DNA of 64,000 nucleotides from Endomychus coccineus (Eukaryota; Arthropoda; Insecta; Coleoptera; Endomychidae). The notes below the pieces were generated by a model that searched no databases, was not told the origin of the DNA, and was given only the letters and a program-made list of their open reading frames with translations. The position numbers and the translations under genes were made by a program. Numbering within the stretch: the stretch's first letter is position 1; every line of letters starts with the position of its first letter. Location: assembly GCA_958510875.1 (NCBI GenBank), contig OY294067.1, forward strand, positions 62,198,039 to 62,262,038, given 5' to 3'. Positions 36,366 to 48,504 of the stretch are shown piece by piece.

Positions 36366-36440
36366 TATGATTCTAATTTTGGAGTTTCCGATTTTTGACA
36401 ATTTCACTATTTTCCGTTCGCAGTTAGCATTTTTAAAAGT

Positions 36441-36459
36441 GCCTCTGGTAGGATCGCCA
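36441..36459 (-). promoter_or_regulatory. Candidate primer binding site
   Basis: Immediately inside the 5' LTR the element reads TGGCGATCCTACCAGAGGC. The leading TGG fits pairing to a tRNA CCA end. I cannot name the tRNA with confidence. Confidence 0.5.
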
Positions 36460-36768
36460 TATAATAATAAAAGATCGGTGTACTTGGTCTAAGGCATTTA
36501 TTTAGATGTTCTTAGTATCATCGTTCCAATTCAACTATTCTTTACATATATTCATACATTTACCTAATGTTTGATCGGTGCAGCGTCAGCTGGTCAATGT
36601 CCGTTGACCATCAGGTCGACGATCGATGCATATGCTTAGTCAATGATAGTTGCTTAATTGTAACCTTTATTTAGTTCATATAGTTCATAGGACCTGTTGG
36701 CACAACAAGTGTCTAAATACCATCTATGACTTAAATAAGAGTTCCTAACCAATAACAGCCTCATTACA
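36460..36768 (-). repeat. 5' LTR of the Gypsy element (309 bp)
   Basis: 308 of 309 positions match the 3' LTR. It holds the presumed promoter, though I could not identify a clear TATA box. Confidence 0.95.
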
Positions 36769-36772
36769 TAGT
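36769..36772 (+). repeat. 4-bp target duplication TAGT, right
   Basis: Matches 32163-32166 exactly. Confidence 0.8.
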
Positions 36773-39700
36773 GACTATCACCTGATTATATAGTAACGGA
36801 AAGTATTTATCTTGGGTATGGTGGTTTCACGAGAACGTAAAGAATAGCTTGCTATATGTTGAGAGAGCATTACAATTTCAGGCGGTCAGCTCAGGACGTA
36901 GGACGTGAGTATCATACCAGCAGCAGTCGGGGGAATGTGCGAGTCGCTGTCGCATTGTCACGTGGTCAGTTGAAGCGTCGGGTGGGGTAAGAGGAGGGGC
37001 GCACAGCAGTGCGTCTCTCTTGTTTATGTGGTATTATCATATCATTGCGTTCCTTGTTGCTCGTGTAGATTTCTGTCTATACCCCAGAAGAATTGTTTCC
37101 GATACTGTATATGTAAACGCTGAAGGGTAGCTTCTATAATAGTATACGTATATATACTATTATGGTACCTTTCATTCACAGGTAGACGAGAAGAAAAAAA
37201 TCATAAAGCACACGAAATTTTGAGCGGCCACGTGAAAATACCTTTACATTAGTTAAATATGATTTTTGACAAGAAAAATAATTTAAATCAAATAAAAAAA
37301 ATTTGTAATGACAATTATTCCAACTTGTGATCCCTTTTTAGTTATTTTAATTCAAATTGAGTTGTCAGAATCCAAATTTTGTTGAAATTTGATTTTTTTT
37401 TTGTTAAGATCTACTACACCGGCAGATACGTGGTATACAAATTTAAGCGGCTGCACTATTTCACGCGTAATTTTTCTTATTTCAACGCGCTCTAAATTCT
37501 GGATGATGATACCTATGAGGTCACATTCTTGAATTTAGATGACAAAACTTGTCTACTTTCTAAAAATTTGAGCCCTGGCAAGGCCCAAACACATTTACAT
37601 CGATATCTCAGCTTCTACTCAACCCAGAAAGGTTTTCTTAGAATAAAAATATTCGTCGTAGAATACTCTAATAGAGCATAGATGTCGTCCATCCTGAAAA
37701 AATTTCTAAAATCAAAAATTTTCAAATTTTCCGAGGTTCGAAATTTTCCAAGTTGTCCCACATTTTTATATTCCCCAAAACCTGTATTGGTGGATGCTTC
37801 AGATCATGTTTGTTCGAATCTACGAAATGCATTTTGACTTATGTCGATAAGTTCATTTTTCGCGTTGCAATCCCAGTTCTACGGATTTTCGAAATTGGTC
37901 GATTGGGGCGCCAAAATGAAAGATAAAGAAAACTACAATTTTTCTTTTCAAATGGTTTTCCATTGAGCCATGGTTTTCTTTTTCAACGCAAAAAACATGA
38001 AAATCGTCTTTTATCGCGCCAAAGTATGACCGTAACTTATAAAGCTAATTATTTTTTCACTATTTTTTTTTGTTTTCAGTGCATCAAAATACATATTAAA
38101 ACAGCAGATTTGCACCTGCATTTTTTAAGCGGTATGCGCTGGATTTCGTTCCTCTAGCGACTGTACTACTGATAATTAATTTTAGTAATATTTCCTCTTT
38201 GCCCTAAAAATTAAAGTGTGTTTGAACATAAAATATTTAGAAAGCAAAACTGTACATACTATAAGTTCAACTTTCTATTAGACAGGCCAAGCATAAATGC
38301 AAATGAAATCCTAACTCAAAATTTCACAAGAGGCAAAAAATTTATAAAATCCATTGTTCGACATGAAAATCATTAATGAACCACAGGCGGGCGGAGATGT
38401 TCACAGACAACTTTTTCAAAGCTAATGTTTGGCAGCCTGTATCTTAAGCATGAAATATCTAAATGAAAAATAGTCTGTGGTTAATGGCTTGATACTAAAT
38501 TTTAACAGCCTGTAAATAGTAAATAGTAAGAGCTCTTATATCACGCTTTCATTGAATCTAGACTGAGATATGGAATAAATTGTTAGTGTGGATTCAATAT
38601 TCCACATAAAATTTTTCGGTATCAAAAAAATGCATAAGAAATATATTCACCTTAAAAACAACCGATAGCTGCAAAACTTCATAAATAAGAATCTGACTTT
38701 ATATTCCTTATACCTATATCTATGAATGTAGTATTTGTAAAGACGAATACGAACCTAATCCAATCAGAAAATGGTATATACTAGTCGTACTCCGACCAAC
38801 ATCGGCCTACCTAGCGTCTGAGTGACAGTTGTCTTAAGGCGACCTGGCGACCTGGCGGTCTACCACCCGCCACGCTTCCAAAGTGTTGACTGTTGCGCGC
38901 TTTTCCCTAATTTACAGGGACCTATCCTGGCCAAACGACATAATACTTACGATTATTATTGTTTTTGGCAAATCTATACTCCAATCCATTTCGAACGATA
39001 CTTCAACCACCACTGTACCCTCTGTACTTTCCTCTATCGAAATAGTACACTGCGCCATTAATATACAAGATACTTCAAGAAATGAAAATGATTTAGAATG
39101 TCATATATATCAGTATTCATATCTCCAAAAAAAATTTGAGAATATGTTCTGCCCTTCTAGATATTTTTATATCACTTATAATTCACCATCCTGCCTCCTG
39201 TATTCCAGCTCCGTCTTTGATGGAACTGTGAGTGTGAGCAAGAAACAAGTGATTATTATCAATCAAACAAGAATCGTCTGTTTGTTATGATTCTCAATTT
39301 TCAATTCTATGGATCAAGAGAGCTCCTATGCGGGCACTCCTATACATTTCATTCAGACAAAATATACAGAATAAAACCCGAATTCAATATTTTTATGGAA
39401 GGAGTGAAGGTGACATGCCTAATTCAATTATAAGAATTGGTTTTTTAGCATGCTCAAATTTAAATAAATTCGTATAAGTTAGAGTAAGCAAGGTAAATCG
39501 TGTAGATAAACTGTACGAAATTTCATTTGGAGTAAATATCAAGCAAGTATTGGATTTGGACCAAGATTCGTGACTATCAAAAATTGCGATTGCCTTTGAT
39601 ATAAAATGGATTTAATAATGCAGCTTTACCTAGCCGTTGCAACCATTCTCACATTGGAATAAGCTCCAATCACACAATGTCTACCACCCCAAAGTATATC

Positions 39701-39950
39701 TGCAGTAGTGAATGGTACTTTTCCACAAATAATTGACTACATAACTTTATTAAACTCACTATCTCAATTTGTCTGGAACAAAAATGCAATATATTAATAG
39801 CCGAGAAATTTGGCACAATAACATATTTCCGGAAATGATGTAATGGTTACATCTCTCAATTAAACAAATAGTTAGGAGTAGGCGTGGGTAAAAAATGCTC
39901 TATATTCTAATTTCTGAATTAAAATGCTCCTATTATACTGATCTGAATGA
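36773..39950. other. Non-coding stretch
   Basis: No gene was recognised. A palindrome with 11-bp arms, ATAATAGTATA and its inverse, lies near 37136-37163. The segment 36900-37100 is less AT-rich than its surroundings, but I read no exon there. The open frame at 38883-39290 (about 135 codons, + strand) has no recognisable domain. Confidence 0.4.
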
Positions 39951-39989
39951 AACCCGCAATGTATTGGGAATGTTCATACTTTTTTTTAT

Positions 39990-40870
39990 ACTTTGACTAC
40001 ACGAGAGGAAAACCTATAATGTTCGGAGAACATCGTGTGATTCAGCGGTGAAATGTTGGGAGCGTATCTAGAATCACTCGTGGTAGAACAACAGACAAGA
40101 TTTCTGATGAACACTGACTATGGGAATATCGATAGAAAAGGGAGAGATCTCCCACCTTTCTACGATGTTCTAGAGAGGTCAGTGAAGTCGTAAGTGTGAC
40201 ATTATCAATCAAACGAATAGCTCTCTTCTGAATGGAATCCAAGAGCTTCAGCGTATGTTTGGGAGCCAAACTCCAAACATGTCAGCAGTACTCCGGGACA
40301 GGTCGAAACTGTGCCTTGTAGATGAGAAGCTGCTGGGATGGGAAGTAGCTCCTGGCATGGAATAGAAAACCAAGGTTTTGTGGAGCGGTTTTCGCAATGG
40401 ACCTCATATGACGGTCCCATGAGAGGGTGCTTTTGGTGGTGATCCCGATCATGGTTATGGAAGACTTCATAGGGATAGTTGTACCTGGCCTCATCATATT
40501 ATCATATATTGTCTCGCTCCCCTGGCTTCATTGGATGGTACAGGGGCTCTAGAAGAGATAACGGTATGAAGTGTACCATCATCTGCAAAGCTGTGGACGG
40601 GCAGGTCGCTTATATGGAGCAGAAACAAAGTTAGTGCCAAGACAGATCCCTATAGAACACCAGCGTTAATAGCCATTGTATCGGAGGATACCATGTCAAC
40701 TACCACATGAAGTGATCTATCTGAAAAAAACTCAAGTAAGCGGCAACGTTGAAGACAAGTTCAGGCATATAGCTATAGACGGCAGCAATAATAGAGGGTT
40801 CCTTTCCTTGTGGATCCAAAGTGTTATTTCCTACAAACATTTCAGCAAAAAGGTTGGTTTTTTCCTGTGA
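39990..40870 (-). pseudogene. LINE reverse transcriptase C-terminal part
   Basis: Minus-strand reading gives GSVLALTLFLLHISDLP (about 40650-40600) and HSFADDGTLH (catalytic FADD, about 40600-40570). Further on, RHMRSIAKTAPQNLGFLFHARSYF leads into LKLLDSIQKRAIRLID and LEHRRKVGDLSLFYRY (40500-40042). Frames change within it. The 3' part matches a second copy at 63.2-63.8 kb, including the TACTTTGACTACA segment and the AACATCGTGTGA segment. Confidence 0.8.
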
Positions 40871-40959
40871 TGTAGTAGCCATGTAAAATATGCTCCGATG
40901 ATTATAAAGTTTTTAATGACAACACAATTGTTAAAAAATTATTCAGTGATGAATTGCAC

Positions 40960-41880
40960 CATCATCTTGATTGACTCATTCACTCCATGAAGAACACTCT
41001 GAATCAATGATCAATGTCTTCTTGAAAGAATATAATTCCAAACATCTTCTATGTGAAGCTGAATATCGTTAATATTGTTTGGGGAGTGAGGTAAATTACC
41101 CACTCTGCTACTGATCATATGCCAGAGATGTTCGATCGGTGAGAGATGGGGGACTACAGCAGGTGGAAGCACATCTATATGACTGTTTTCCAGAAAATGT
41201 ATCGTGACTTTTCCCGTGTGAGGGCAGGCATTATCTTGTTGGTTCAATCAACACCTGAAGATATGGCAGTGCAACAGTTTCTGAAACAACGACTATGTAA
41301 CTGGCTGCATTCAAATTGTTCCGAAGGAATGCTAAAACATATTGCACATCAAACGGTCACCCCACTTGAAAGTAGTAGTATGGGTCTTCTTCGTCAATCC
41401 TTGTCCCACAAATAGAATCGGGACTCGTCGCTAAAGACCACATGATGCCTGTCCTGTACCCAGTGTATTGTTTCATTACACCAATCCAGTCAGCGGGCAA
41501 GATGAATTGGAGTTTACGGATGGGCATCGATAATTACAAAGTTCATAGGACCTTATTCCCCGATATACGGACGCCATATATAATTTCCGTTATAAGGTTT
41601 ATCTCCAATAATTTCCCACAGCTTCTGTTGTTAAAATCAGTATCTTATCGCCAACAGGTGAAGTTCTACACGGTCTGTAGTCACCCTAGGACATGCACCT
41701 CCGCGCCGATGCTCATGAACACCTTCTCCAGACGACCTTACCCAATGTTAGAACAGTTACGGCATATGCGAATGGTAATTTCCCTGAGAGAAAATCGTCA
41801 TACTATCAAACCGGCCGTGTTCAAAATCACTTGATGAACGATGATTTTGGATTTACCGAATGCAGGCATCGCAGATGATA
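40960..41880 (-). pseudogene. Tc1-like transposase remnant
   Basis: The frame at 41247-41011 reads QQDNACPHTGKVTIHFLENSHIDVLP, then LSPIEHLWHMISSRV. These are the second catalytic Asp (usually QQDNARPH) and the third acidic (SPIEHLW) blocks of Tc1. The upstream part to about 41880 is degraded, and I cannot read the helix-turn-helix. Terminal repeats were not found. Confidence 0.75.
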
Positions 41881-42011
41881 TTTGCCCTAGGAATGTGAAA
41901 GCTGAACTGACAAGTATTCATTGATTTTTAGCAAAAAACTGATTTAAAATATGATCTATTTCATGTGAAAATCACAAAAAATACCATTGAAATGTTTTAT
42001 CAAATCTTTAA

Positions 42012-42233
42012 TCACTGCTTTGTAATTTCAAAATTGCTGAACCAATAATAGGTGTTGCGGTTCCCATTCAAATCAGTGTATTTTCTAACTAGGTCTATAT
42101 TACCAGGATAACAGAAAATCTTAATACCTAAGCGTTTAAATCTTACGGCCAAGGCATGTGGCGGAGGTGCCGGGTATAGTATAGTATTTATTGACCATTT
42201 GTTACGTACATATAAACAATAATGGTATGTCAA
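42012..42233 (-). CDS. Hypothetical short ORF, possibly Penelope-related
   Basis: A 73-codon frame includes the segment RFKRLGIKIFCYPGNIDLVRKYTDLNGNRN. Its residue composition looks coding-like, but I recognise no family. It lies close to the Penelope-type segments at 42.4-43.4 kb and may be a relic of that element. Confidence 0.25.
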   Translation of the reverse strand: MTYHYCLYVRNKWSINTILYPAPPPHALAVRFKRLGIKIFCYPGNIDLVRKYTDLNGNRNTYYWFSNFEITKQ

Positions 42234-42394
42234 TTAACAATATAAAATACATCGAAATCTTAAATGAATATTACAATGAGAAATATGTATTCATTATTTC
42301 GTTAAACACTACTTAGAAAATATTATTATTATACATGACTTATATATAAACTTCTCGGGAAATACGTCACACTGACACATATGCTTATTATTTA

Positions 42395-42438
42395 CGTCCT
42401 CACTTACATTTCGGTCTCACGACCATCATCAGGAGACG
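42395..42438 (-). ncRNA. Hammerhead-like ribozyme motif, minus strand
   Basis: Read on the minus strand: CTGATGA, then T-GGTC-GTGA-GACC, then GAAA. These give the C-U-G-A-N-G-A core, a 4-bp stem II with a GTGA loop, and the GAAA core. The flanking GTCT and AGGAC can form a weak stem I. One extra T lies between CTGATGA and stem II, which departs from the consensus. Hammerhead motifs are known in Penelope-like elements. Confidence 0.45.
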
Positions 42439-43332
42439 TATCACTGTATGAAACGTGACATACATTACCATACATTCCGGAGACCTCAGAGAAAATTACG
42501 AAATGTTTAAAAAAGTATGATATAAATGTTGCGCATAAACCTACTAACTGTGTTGGGAAAGGTTTTTCAAATCTAAAATCTCCAATACCTAAAGATAAAC
42601 AAACCCACATAGTATAAAAATTAAATTGTTTTGATTACGATGGGACTTATGCAAGAATATCTAAACAATATTTACTAAAAAGAATGTATGGCCATAAGTA
42701 TAGTACAAGAAACTAAAACTTAGAACGTATTAAGTACGTACGTAAAAAATCCACCTCCCTTGCTTAACACTGCTTTGATTATAACCATCAATTCGATTAC
42801 AAGAACGTTAATATTTTAAGGAAACCAATTATTATAAAAGATATATTCTGGAGATGATTCACATAAAACGTGACTCCAACTCTGTAAATCATGTACCTAA
42901 CAGATATTCAATCTTTGAGTCAGATTTAGACTAATTTAATTAATTAAGACTCTTGCAAATTCCTACATGCGTCTTTATAATGTTAAAAGTATATTTTAGG
43001 TGGAATGCCTAAATAGCTATAATGAGGTCTGACAACCTTATTCTTTTACCTCATAAATCTTCAACATCTGGTTCGAAAGTGGATACTCGAACGTTATATT
43101 TTTAATTCAGTCCTTCAGTCGTATTACGTACTGTGATTCGATCGATATAAATTTAGAGTTGCTTAGCATCAGATTCTTAATGTATACTTAAAACATTAAT
43201 GTGTTATAATATCGAATGTCCGTGCTTCTGTTCGTTTCGGCGACGGGGGCATTTTTAATTAAAATTAGTTCGACAAGGACGCCTTGTGGTGATACAATTA
43301 GTTTTAAGAAATCACGTTTGATACAGTGATAC

Positions 43333-43374
43333 GTCTTCTGATGATGGTCGTGAGACCGAAACGTACGTTAAGAC
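43333..43374 (+). ncRNA. Hammerhead-like ribozyme motif, plus strand
   Basis: Order: GTCTT (stem I, 43333-43337), CTGATGA (43338-43344), T, GGTC-GTGA-GACC (stem II), GAAA (43358-43361), CGTACG (self-complementary short stem III), TT (cleavage-site position), AAGAC (43370-43374). AAGAC pairs perfectly with GTCTT. The self-complementary stem III fits the short, dimer-dependent form described for Penelope-type hammerheads. The extra T before stem II is a departure. Confidence 0.55.
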
Positions 43375-43499
43375 AAAAATAATGAGCGTGACCTATTTCC
43401 CGAAAATTTTATAAATAATGCATACCTGGGTCAAAATCATTATTAATTACATGAACATATAATGCGCCAGAAACGAGTCAAAAACATGAAGAGCAGGAA

Positions 43500-44040
43500 A
43501 AAAGTAAAAGTATTTTTATTTTCATCAACGTGTCTTACAAATTTCTCAACGAAATAGAAGGTATAATACTTCAAAACGTTTTTGAATTCATTGTTAAATT
43601 GAATTGTATTACAAATGCGGGCAGTTTATTGTATATTTCAGACCCTGCATACAAAGGCGTTTATTTTATAGATACACGAGTAATTGATGGTATGGCCAAG
43701 TTATCCAATGTTGAATATTGATGATTAGCATCTATTTTGGTTATTGTGTCACGCTTCCTATGTATTAGTGATAGTGATTTCAACATAACTATAAAAAGTA
43801 TTGGAAGAATTTCGTATTTCTTGAATAAAGGCTTGCTTGAGTCATTAAAATTCAAGTTAAAAATTACCCTAATTACCAGCTTCTGCATCTTAAATATGTT
43901 TACTTTATGGGTGCTCAGACCCCATACAATGATATGATATGATAATACAGTATATACATGTTCATAATAAACAGTTAGTAAACATTTCATATTCAAATTC
44001 CTTTTTAAGTTCAAAATCAGATAATATGTAGATTATAACT
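43500..44040 (-). pseudogene. LINE C-terminal fragment
   Basis: The frame 44014-43661 reads VLSYHIIVWG, KMQKLVIRVIFNLN and HQYSTLDN, the post-RT pattern of CR1/Jockey-type LINEs (usually SYGI..WG, IQKR..R.I, YNTRN). RT catalytic motifs are absent. The 3' end lies near 43500. Confidence 0.65.
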
Positions 44041-44099
44041 TAACAGAACATATCTATACCAAACTTTTGTAAGCTGATTTGATTGTGAGTTAAAGGATG

Positions 44100-44640
44100 T
44101 TTCAAGTTTGAATAGAAAATTATTGGCCAGAAACGAGAGAGTGGATTGCCCATTGCTCTAGGTACTGCTTGCTTGTTCATAGCAGCTTTTGTTACAAGTG
44201 AAAGAAATTTGCTCAATATAAAAGACGTAAGGATTCTGGCGGTTTGTATTGGGGATAATAATACTTGAAAGCCATTTCTTCAGAATGTTTATCAACTCAG
44301 GGACTGGAGTATTTGTAGATTAAAACAACATCAAATGAGACTACAGTATCACCAGGCTCAACTTTGAAATCTTTCAATTTTGCAATTAGCTTTGCCTTAC
44401 AGACAAACTTGGTGCGCCTTGGGAGTTGCTAAATTACTCAACTAACCATTTTGCTAAGTTATACGTAAGACAATTAATGTTTGAAATGATTGGTCTCATG
44501 GAATTACCCGGTTTATGAATCTTAGGTAAGCAATACAGTTGAGGAAGATTAGCGTTTGAAAGTCTGAATTTGTATTTTAAATTATAGGAGATTACAGCGA
44601 TACACGAGAAATCCAACATTAAAATCGTGTACTACTTGGA
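44100..44640 (-). pseudogene. Penelope-like reverse transcriptase (copy A), minus strand
   Basis: Minus-strand frames give LPQLYCLPKIHKPGNSMRPIISNIN (44560-44470), matching the PLE-specific YGLPKIHKPG..RPIVS block. VEPGDTVVSFDV (about 44360-44330) matches IVSFDV of RT domain A, and AMGNPLS (about 44160) matches GVAMGSPLS. Stops intervene. The GIY-YIG part of the same unit lies on the opposite strand, so the unit is internally inverted. Confidence 0.75.
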
Positions 44641-44949
44641 ATTATTATATAGAGAAGCTACACAAACCAATAGGTATATTCCGGCGATTCAGCTACACCG
44701 ATTAATTATAAATAGCACCATTCAACAGTCCTGTTCATAGATAATTATACGTCCCAGGCAGCGAAATTATACAACTTCATCAAATAGCTTTAGACAATGG
44801 TTACGAAAATCAATCACTAAGTATCTCTGACCAAGAACGGAAAATGGAACGTTATCAATTAACCAAACTTAAGCCATTATCTTCGAATAGTAGAATTAAT
44901 GCACAAGTTTTACGTATCATCCCTCATTAATTATTAGATTCTACAATTT

Positions 44950-45258
44950 GTTTCCTAAATTTGCAATTCAATCCGTTCATAGATGTAAGATAAAGCTGAA
45001 AACTCGCTTAAGCAACACGACATCGACAAATCCGGGATTTACTAAATAGATTGTGAGTCGTGTTCAAGATAATGCGTGGGTCAAACTAAAAGGAATTTTC
45101 TATCTCGGTATAAAGAACATTTTACACATGTGAAGGAAAATAATGGTAAAAATATCAGCATTAGCAGAACATATTTTAAATACAGGTCACACCATTTCTC
45201 AAGAAAGTTTATCACTCCTGAAACGTATCTAGCTAATTTAGAAAGGATTGAAATTTAA
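44950..45258 (+). pseudogene. Penelope-like GIY-YIG endonuclease (copy A)
   Basis: The region reads KLKTRL.., then a stretch matching the KSGIYQIDC Cys-containing linker. VGQTKRNFLSRYKEH follows (45072-45120), the YIGQTKR.F..R..EH block of GIY-YIG with its conserved Arg. It goes on to ISISRTYFKYRSHHF and a C-terminal ..NLERIEI. A stop sits just before the block. Confidence 0.7.
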
Positions 45259-47524
45259 AACGAAAAAGCAGTTTAATGTATTCCGATTTATCTTCAGCTG
45301 AGGCTAATCCCTTATTTACACCATTAATTACAAATAGTATTTAAAGAGGCAGATTTTTATTTCTAATTTAGTTTACTCTAATGATGGCAACATGGTAGCT
45401 GGAAGGTTCTCAGTACAGTATTATTAGTATATATGGGTGATTGTTTTTTTTTATAGTGTTATAGTGGAACCACAGTGTGAACTCTTATAATTCATTATTT
45501 CTAAGCCCTAACTAGTAGAGCTTTTGTTTTGTGCGAAACTTTACTCAGATATTCCCCAGAATGTTCGAGCAATCAAATATACTGATAATTTAGCTGTAAA
45601 TTATATATATCTGATTATTCTATTTTTCCGCCACAGCCCCTTCTTGCATCATTGTTATTGTTATTGCTGTTGTAGCATAAATTGTATTCAAGACCTTAGT
45701 GAATGAGATTACTTTCCGGTTCTATGAACTTAATGTTAATAAAATTGATAAATCTATGATGAGTTGGTGGTTTGAAAATTAATGATATAATTTTCGTTTT
45801 TGTCTGGTGAATTATTTCGTCAACGTCTATTCTTGAATTGTTTTCTAAATTTTGAAACTCGAGTGATAGTTCAGTAAATGAAGGTTTTTGCCCACGAATA
45901 TTTTTATACAGTTTCGAAATTTACGAAAGTTGGTTGGTACGTTCAAAGATTGTCCCAGATGATTTGTGGTTAGTTTCAAGGTACGCTTTTGTCTTCATGC
46001 CCTTTCAGGAGCATAAACGTGCCCACGGCAAAAAAAGGTCAACAGAGGATTGAAATTAAAAAGAAATAGTATTTTCGTAGTTTTTGGTTTTCGAAAAACG
46101 CACCTTTTTCAAGTTGGAGAGCTTTGAAAATAATTAAATAACTGCAAATTTCATAATTGTAAGTTGTTTGTTGTAAAAAATTAACATTTTTTGGACAACA
46201 GCTTTTTTCCAACTACTGATATTTCCTAAAAACGAAAACACCTTTTTCTCTCAGAGGGGAAAAGGTAAGGAAGGGTGTTTTCAAATTTTTTACAAAATTT
46301 GGGCGTAGGTATAGATCGACACTAAGTTAAAAAATTTTCATTCTTGATAATTTTTCCAAAAACGCATAGCTTTCGAGAAAGCAACGATTTTTTCGCGGAA
46401 ATTTGAAATTGAGCAGCAGCTGCAATTCAAATAAAAAATGGCGGTAAATCGCGTTCTATTCGTTCGATCATTATGAAATTCAGAATTTGTCATGCTTTTT
46501 GGCTACCGTTGACAAAATTTCAAAATTCAAAATTTTGGACCCCTTTTCCCATATTGGGTCCTTACGAAAATAACCAGTCACTTGAATAATTTTAAAATGG
46601 TACATATCGATATTTTGGCTCAAAATAATACTATTTTTCTTAAATGTAATTTTTCTAAAAATTCCGAAGGTATACGAATTTGAAAATTGTTTATGTAGTT
46701 GCTATACATAACGGGTAAGAATTCAGGATATAACTTATACCACTCGGCCGATAACATAATTTGTGAATATTTTTCAATATACAGGGTGTTTCAAAGAAAA
46801 AATATATATTATTATGATTTCATTTCATAAAATTTAAAAATAATAACTTGCCGAACTTTGAAAATCAGAAAAGATCAATAAAAAGATTTATATGGAATTA
46901 AAAACAATAGTAAAAGCTAAATAATAATTAGGATATGAAAATTAACAATGTAAAACATAATAAACAACAATGTAATAGAATAAGAAGTGATAAACAAGAA
47001 CTTCAGTGAAAGTGAAGAAACGTACTGTGTAACGAAGGCAGAAATCATAATTAAAATGATTACAAAACTATCATGAGATAGTACAAAACATTGAAGAATG
47101 TTATAGATATAAGTTAGGATTAGTAAATTTGAGTAATGTAATGTTAAAAGAATGTTATTGATATAATATAGTATGTATTAGATTTAAGAATAAGTAACTG
47201 TCAAGAAAACCATAAATATGGGAATAATCATATTAATAATAACCCAATTATAGGTTATCTTATACCAAAGTGTGTGGAAAAATGTAGGCAATATTAATTT
47301 GAAAAGAAGGAATCACTATCAATTAAAATAAGTGGAAAATCTCCAATAATTCAAAAATTATAGAATACTAAATTCTGATTGGTCTAGACGAATTCCTAGT
47401 GTCAGGCTGGTAACAATGAGATACTTCTGTCAGTTTCACAACAATTAACTTGGCATTCTTGATATGAAAAGAAGGCACCTAATAGGTGGAAAATGACATC
47501 AATGTAGCGTCGGTTTTGGAGGCC

Positions 47525-47560
47525 TATAAAAGGATCTGAAAGACAAGTCAGGTCAGTTTG
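47525..47560 (+). promoter_or_regulatory. Candidate core promoter (TATA box and initiator)
   Basis: TATAAAAGG is followed about 28-30 bases on by TCAGTTT, the arthropod initiator at the usual spacing. AATAAAC follows about 75 bases later, and AACGTAAGT (a possible splice donor) near 48013. It could be a retroelement LTR or leader, or a host promoter. No gene is seen downstream. Confidence 0.35.
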
Positions 47561-48428
47561 CAATAATATCTAAGCAGAGACTGTTCTTCTCTGGCAACTC
47601 ACAAATTTCTAACCTAAGTTTATAAAAATAAACATCGGTGAACTCAAATGTTCCAAACTTCGATAAGTTCCAAGTAACCGAAGTTAGTAAATAATTATTA
47701 AAAGTCAAGAAGTGTTCCAAGTATCTAAACCAAGTAAAAGGTTGTAATAACCTCCAATTTATAAGAAGTATCCAACGATTGCCATTCTTCGATATAATTC
47801 CAATAAAACATCGAAAAGTTTTATATCTTATCTTAAAGAATAAAACAAAGTATTATCAACAGTTCCTGATTCTTAAGAAGAATTAACCAAAATTAGTAAC
47901 CTGTGATTATCGTGAAATAGCAGAGTATTGTGTAAAAGTGAATCAACGAAATTAAAAAGAAGTAAATTGAACATTGCCAACATTGTTAAACACACTTTTG
48001 GATATCATCTAAACGTAAGTTTGTTTATAATTTCTACATCATATTATCAATATTATCTGTAAAGCAAAAGGAAGATTGTTGATTATAAGAGTATAAACAA
48101 ATATTAGTTGTAAAAGTGATTTTAAGGTTATATCATAGATCTTGTGAAACATAAAATTTAATTACCCGAGATAAGAAAGAGTCATAGAAATCAAATATTG
48201 TGAAATTCAAAGAGCATTGTGTTTAATTCCATATAAATAATTCCATAGATAAACTTCAAGTTCAAAAGTTCATAAATAAAATAGAAACTAAAACATTAAT
48301 TCCAAATAAAAATCAAATTAAAAGATAAAAAGCTAGCCGGTAGAATCAAAATATAATTATTAATAACTTCAAATAATTAAAGATCATAAACATAAACTTC
48401 AATAAAAAAACTCAGTAAGAGTTTTCTT

Positions 48429-48431
<3 letters not shown>

Positions 48432-48502
<71 letters not shown>
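48432..48502. repeat. Long (AT)n microsatellite
   Basis: About 70 bp of uninterrupted AT units. Confidence 0.95.

Positions 48503-48504
<2 letters not shown>

Larger units (their letters stand above)
32167..36768 (-). mobile_element. Young Gypsy LTR retrotransposon without gag or env
   Basis: The element is 4602 bp on the minus strand. Its two 309-bp LTRs differ at one base and it has a TAGT target duplication. Only about 94 bp separate the 5' LTR from the first ATG, and about 65 bp separate the stop codon from the 3' LTR. The single ORF covers protease to integrase. No gag-sized frame exists. The LTR similarity shows recent insertion. It may depend on Gag supplied in trans, or use an unusual structural strategy. 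Confidence 0.95.
42395..43440. mobile_element. Penelope-like terminal segments, inverted pair
   Basis: The segment around the minus-strand motif (42395-42438) is repeated in inverse around 43333-43374. Between them is AT-rich non-coding DNA of about 0.9 kb. The same inverted layout is seen at 19.5 kb. Confidence 0.5.
44100..45720 (+). mobile_element. Rearranged Penelope-like element, copy A
   Basis: A PLE with its RT part on the minus strand joined near 44640 to a GIY-YIG endonuclease and 3' region on the plus strand. Copy B at 51745-53215 has the same layout and breakpoint in reverse orientation. Confidence 0.65.

Noticed and set aside
38883..39290. 135-codon + frame
   Set aside because: No domain, AT-biased codons and no neighbouring splice or promoter evidence.
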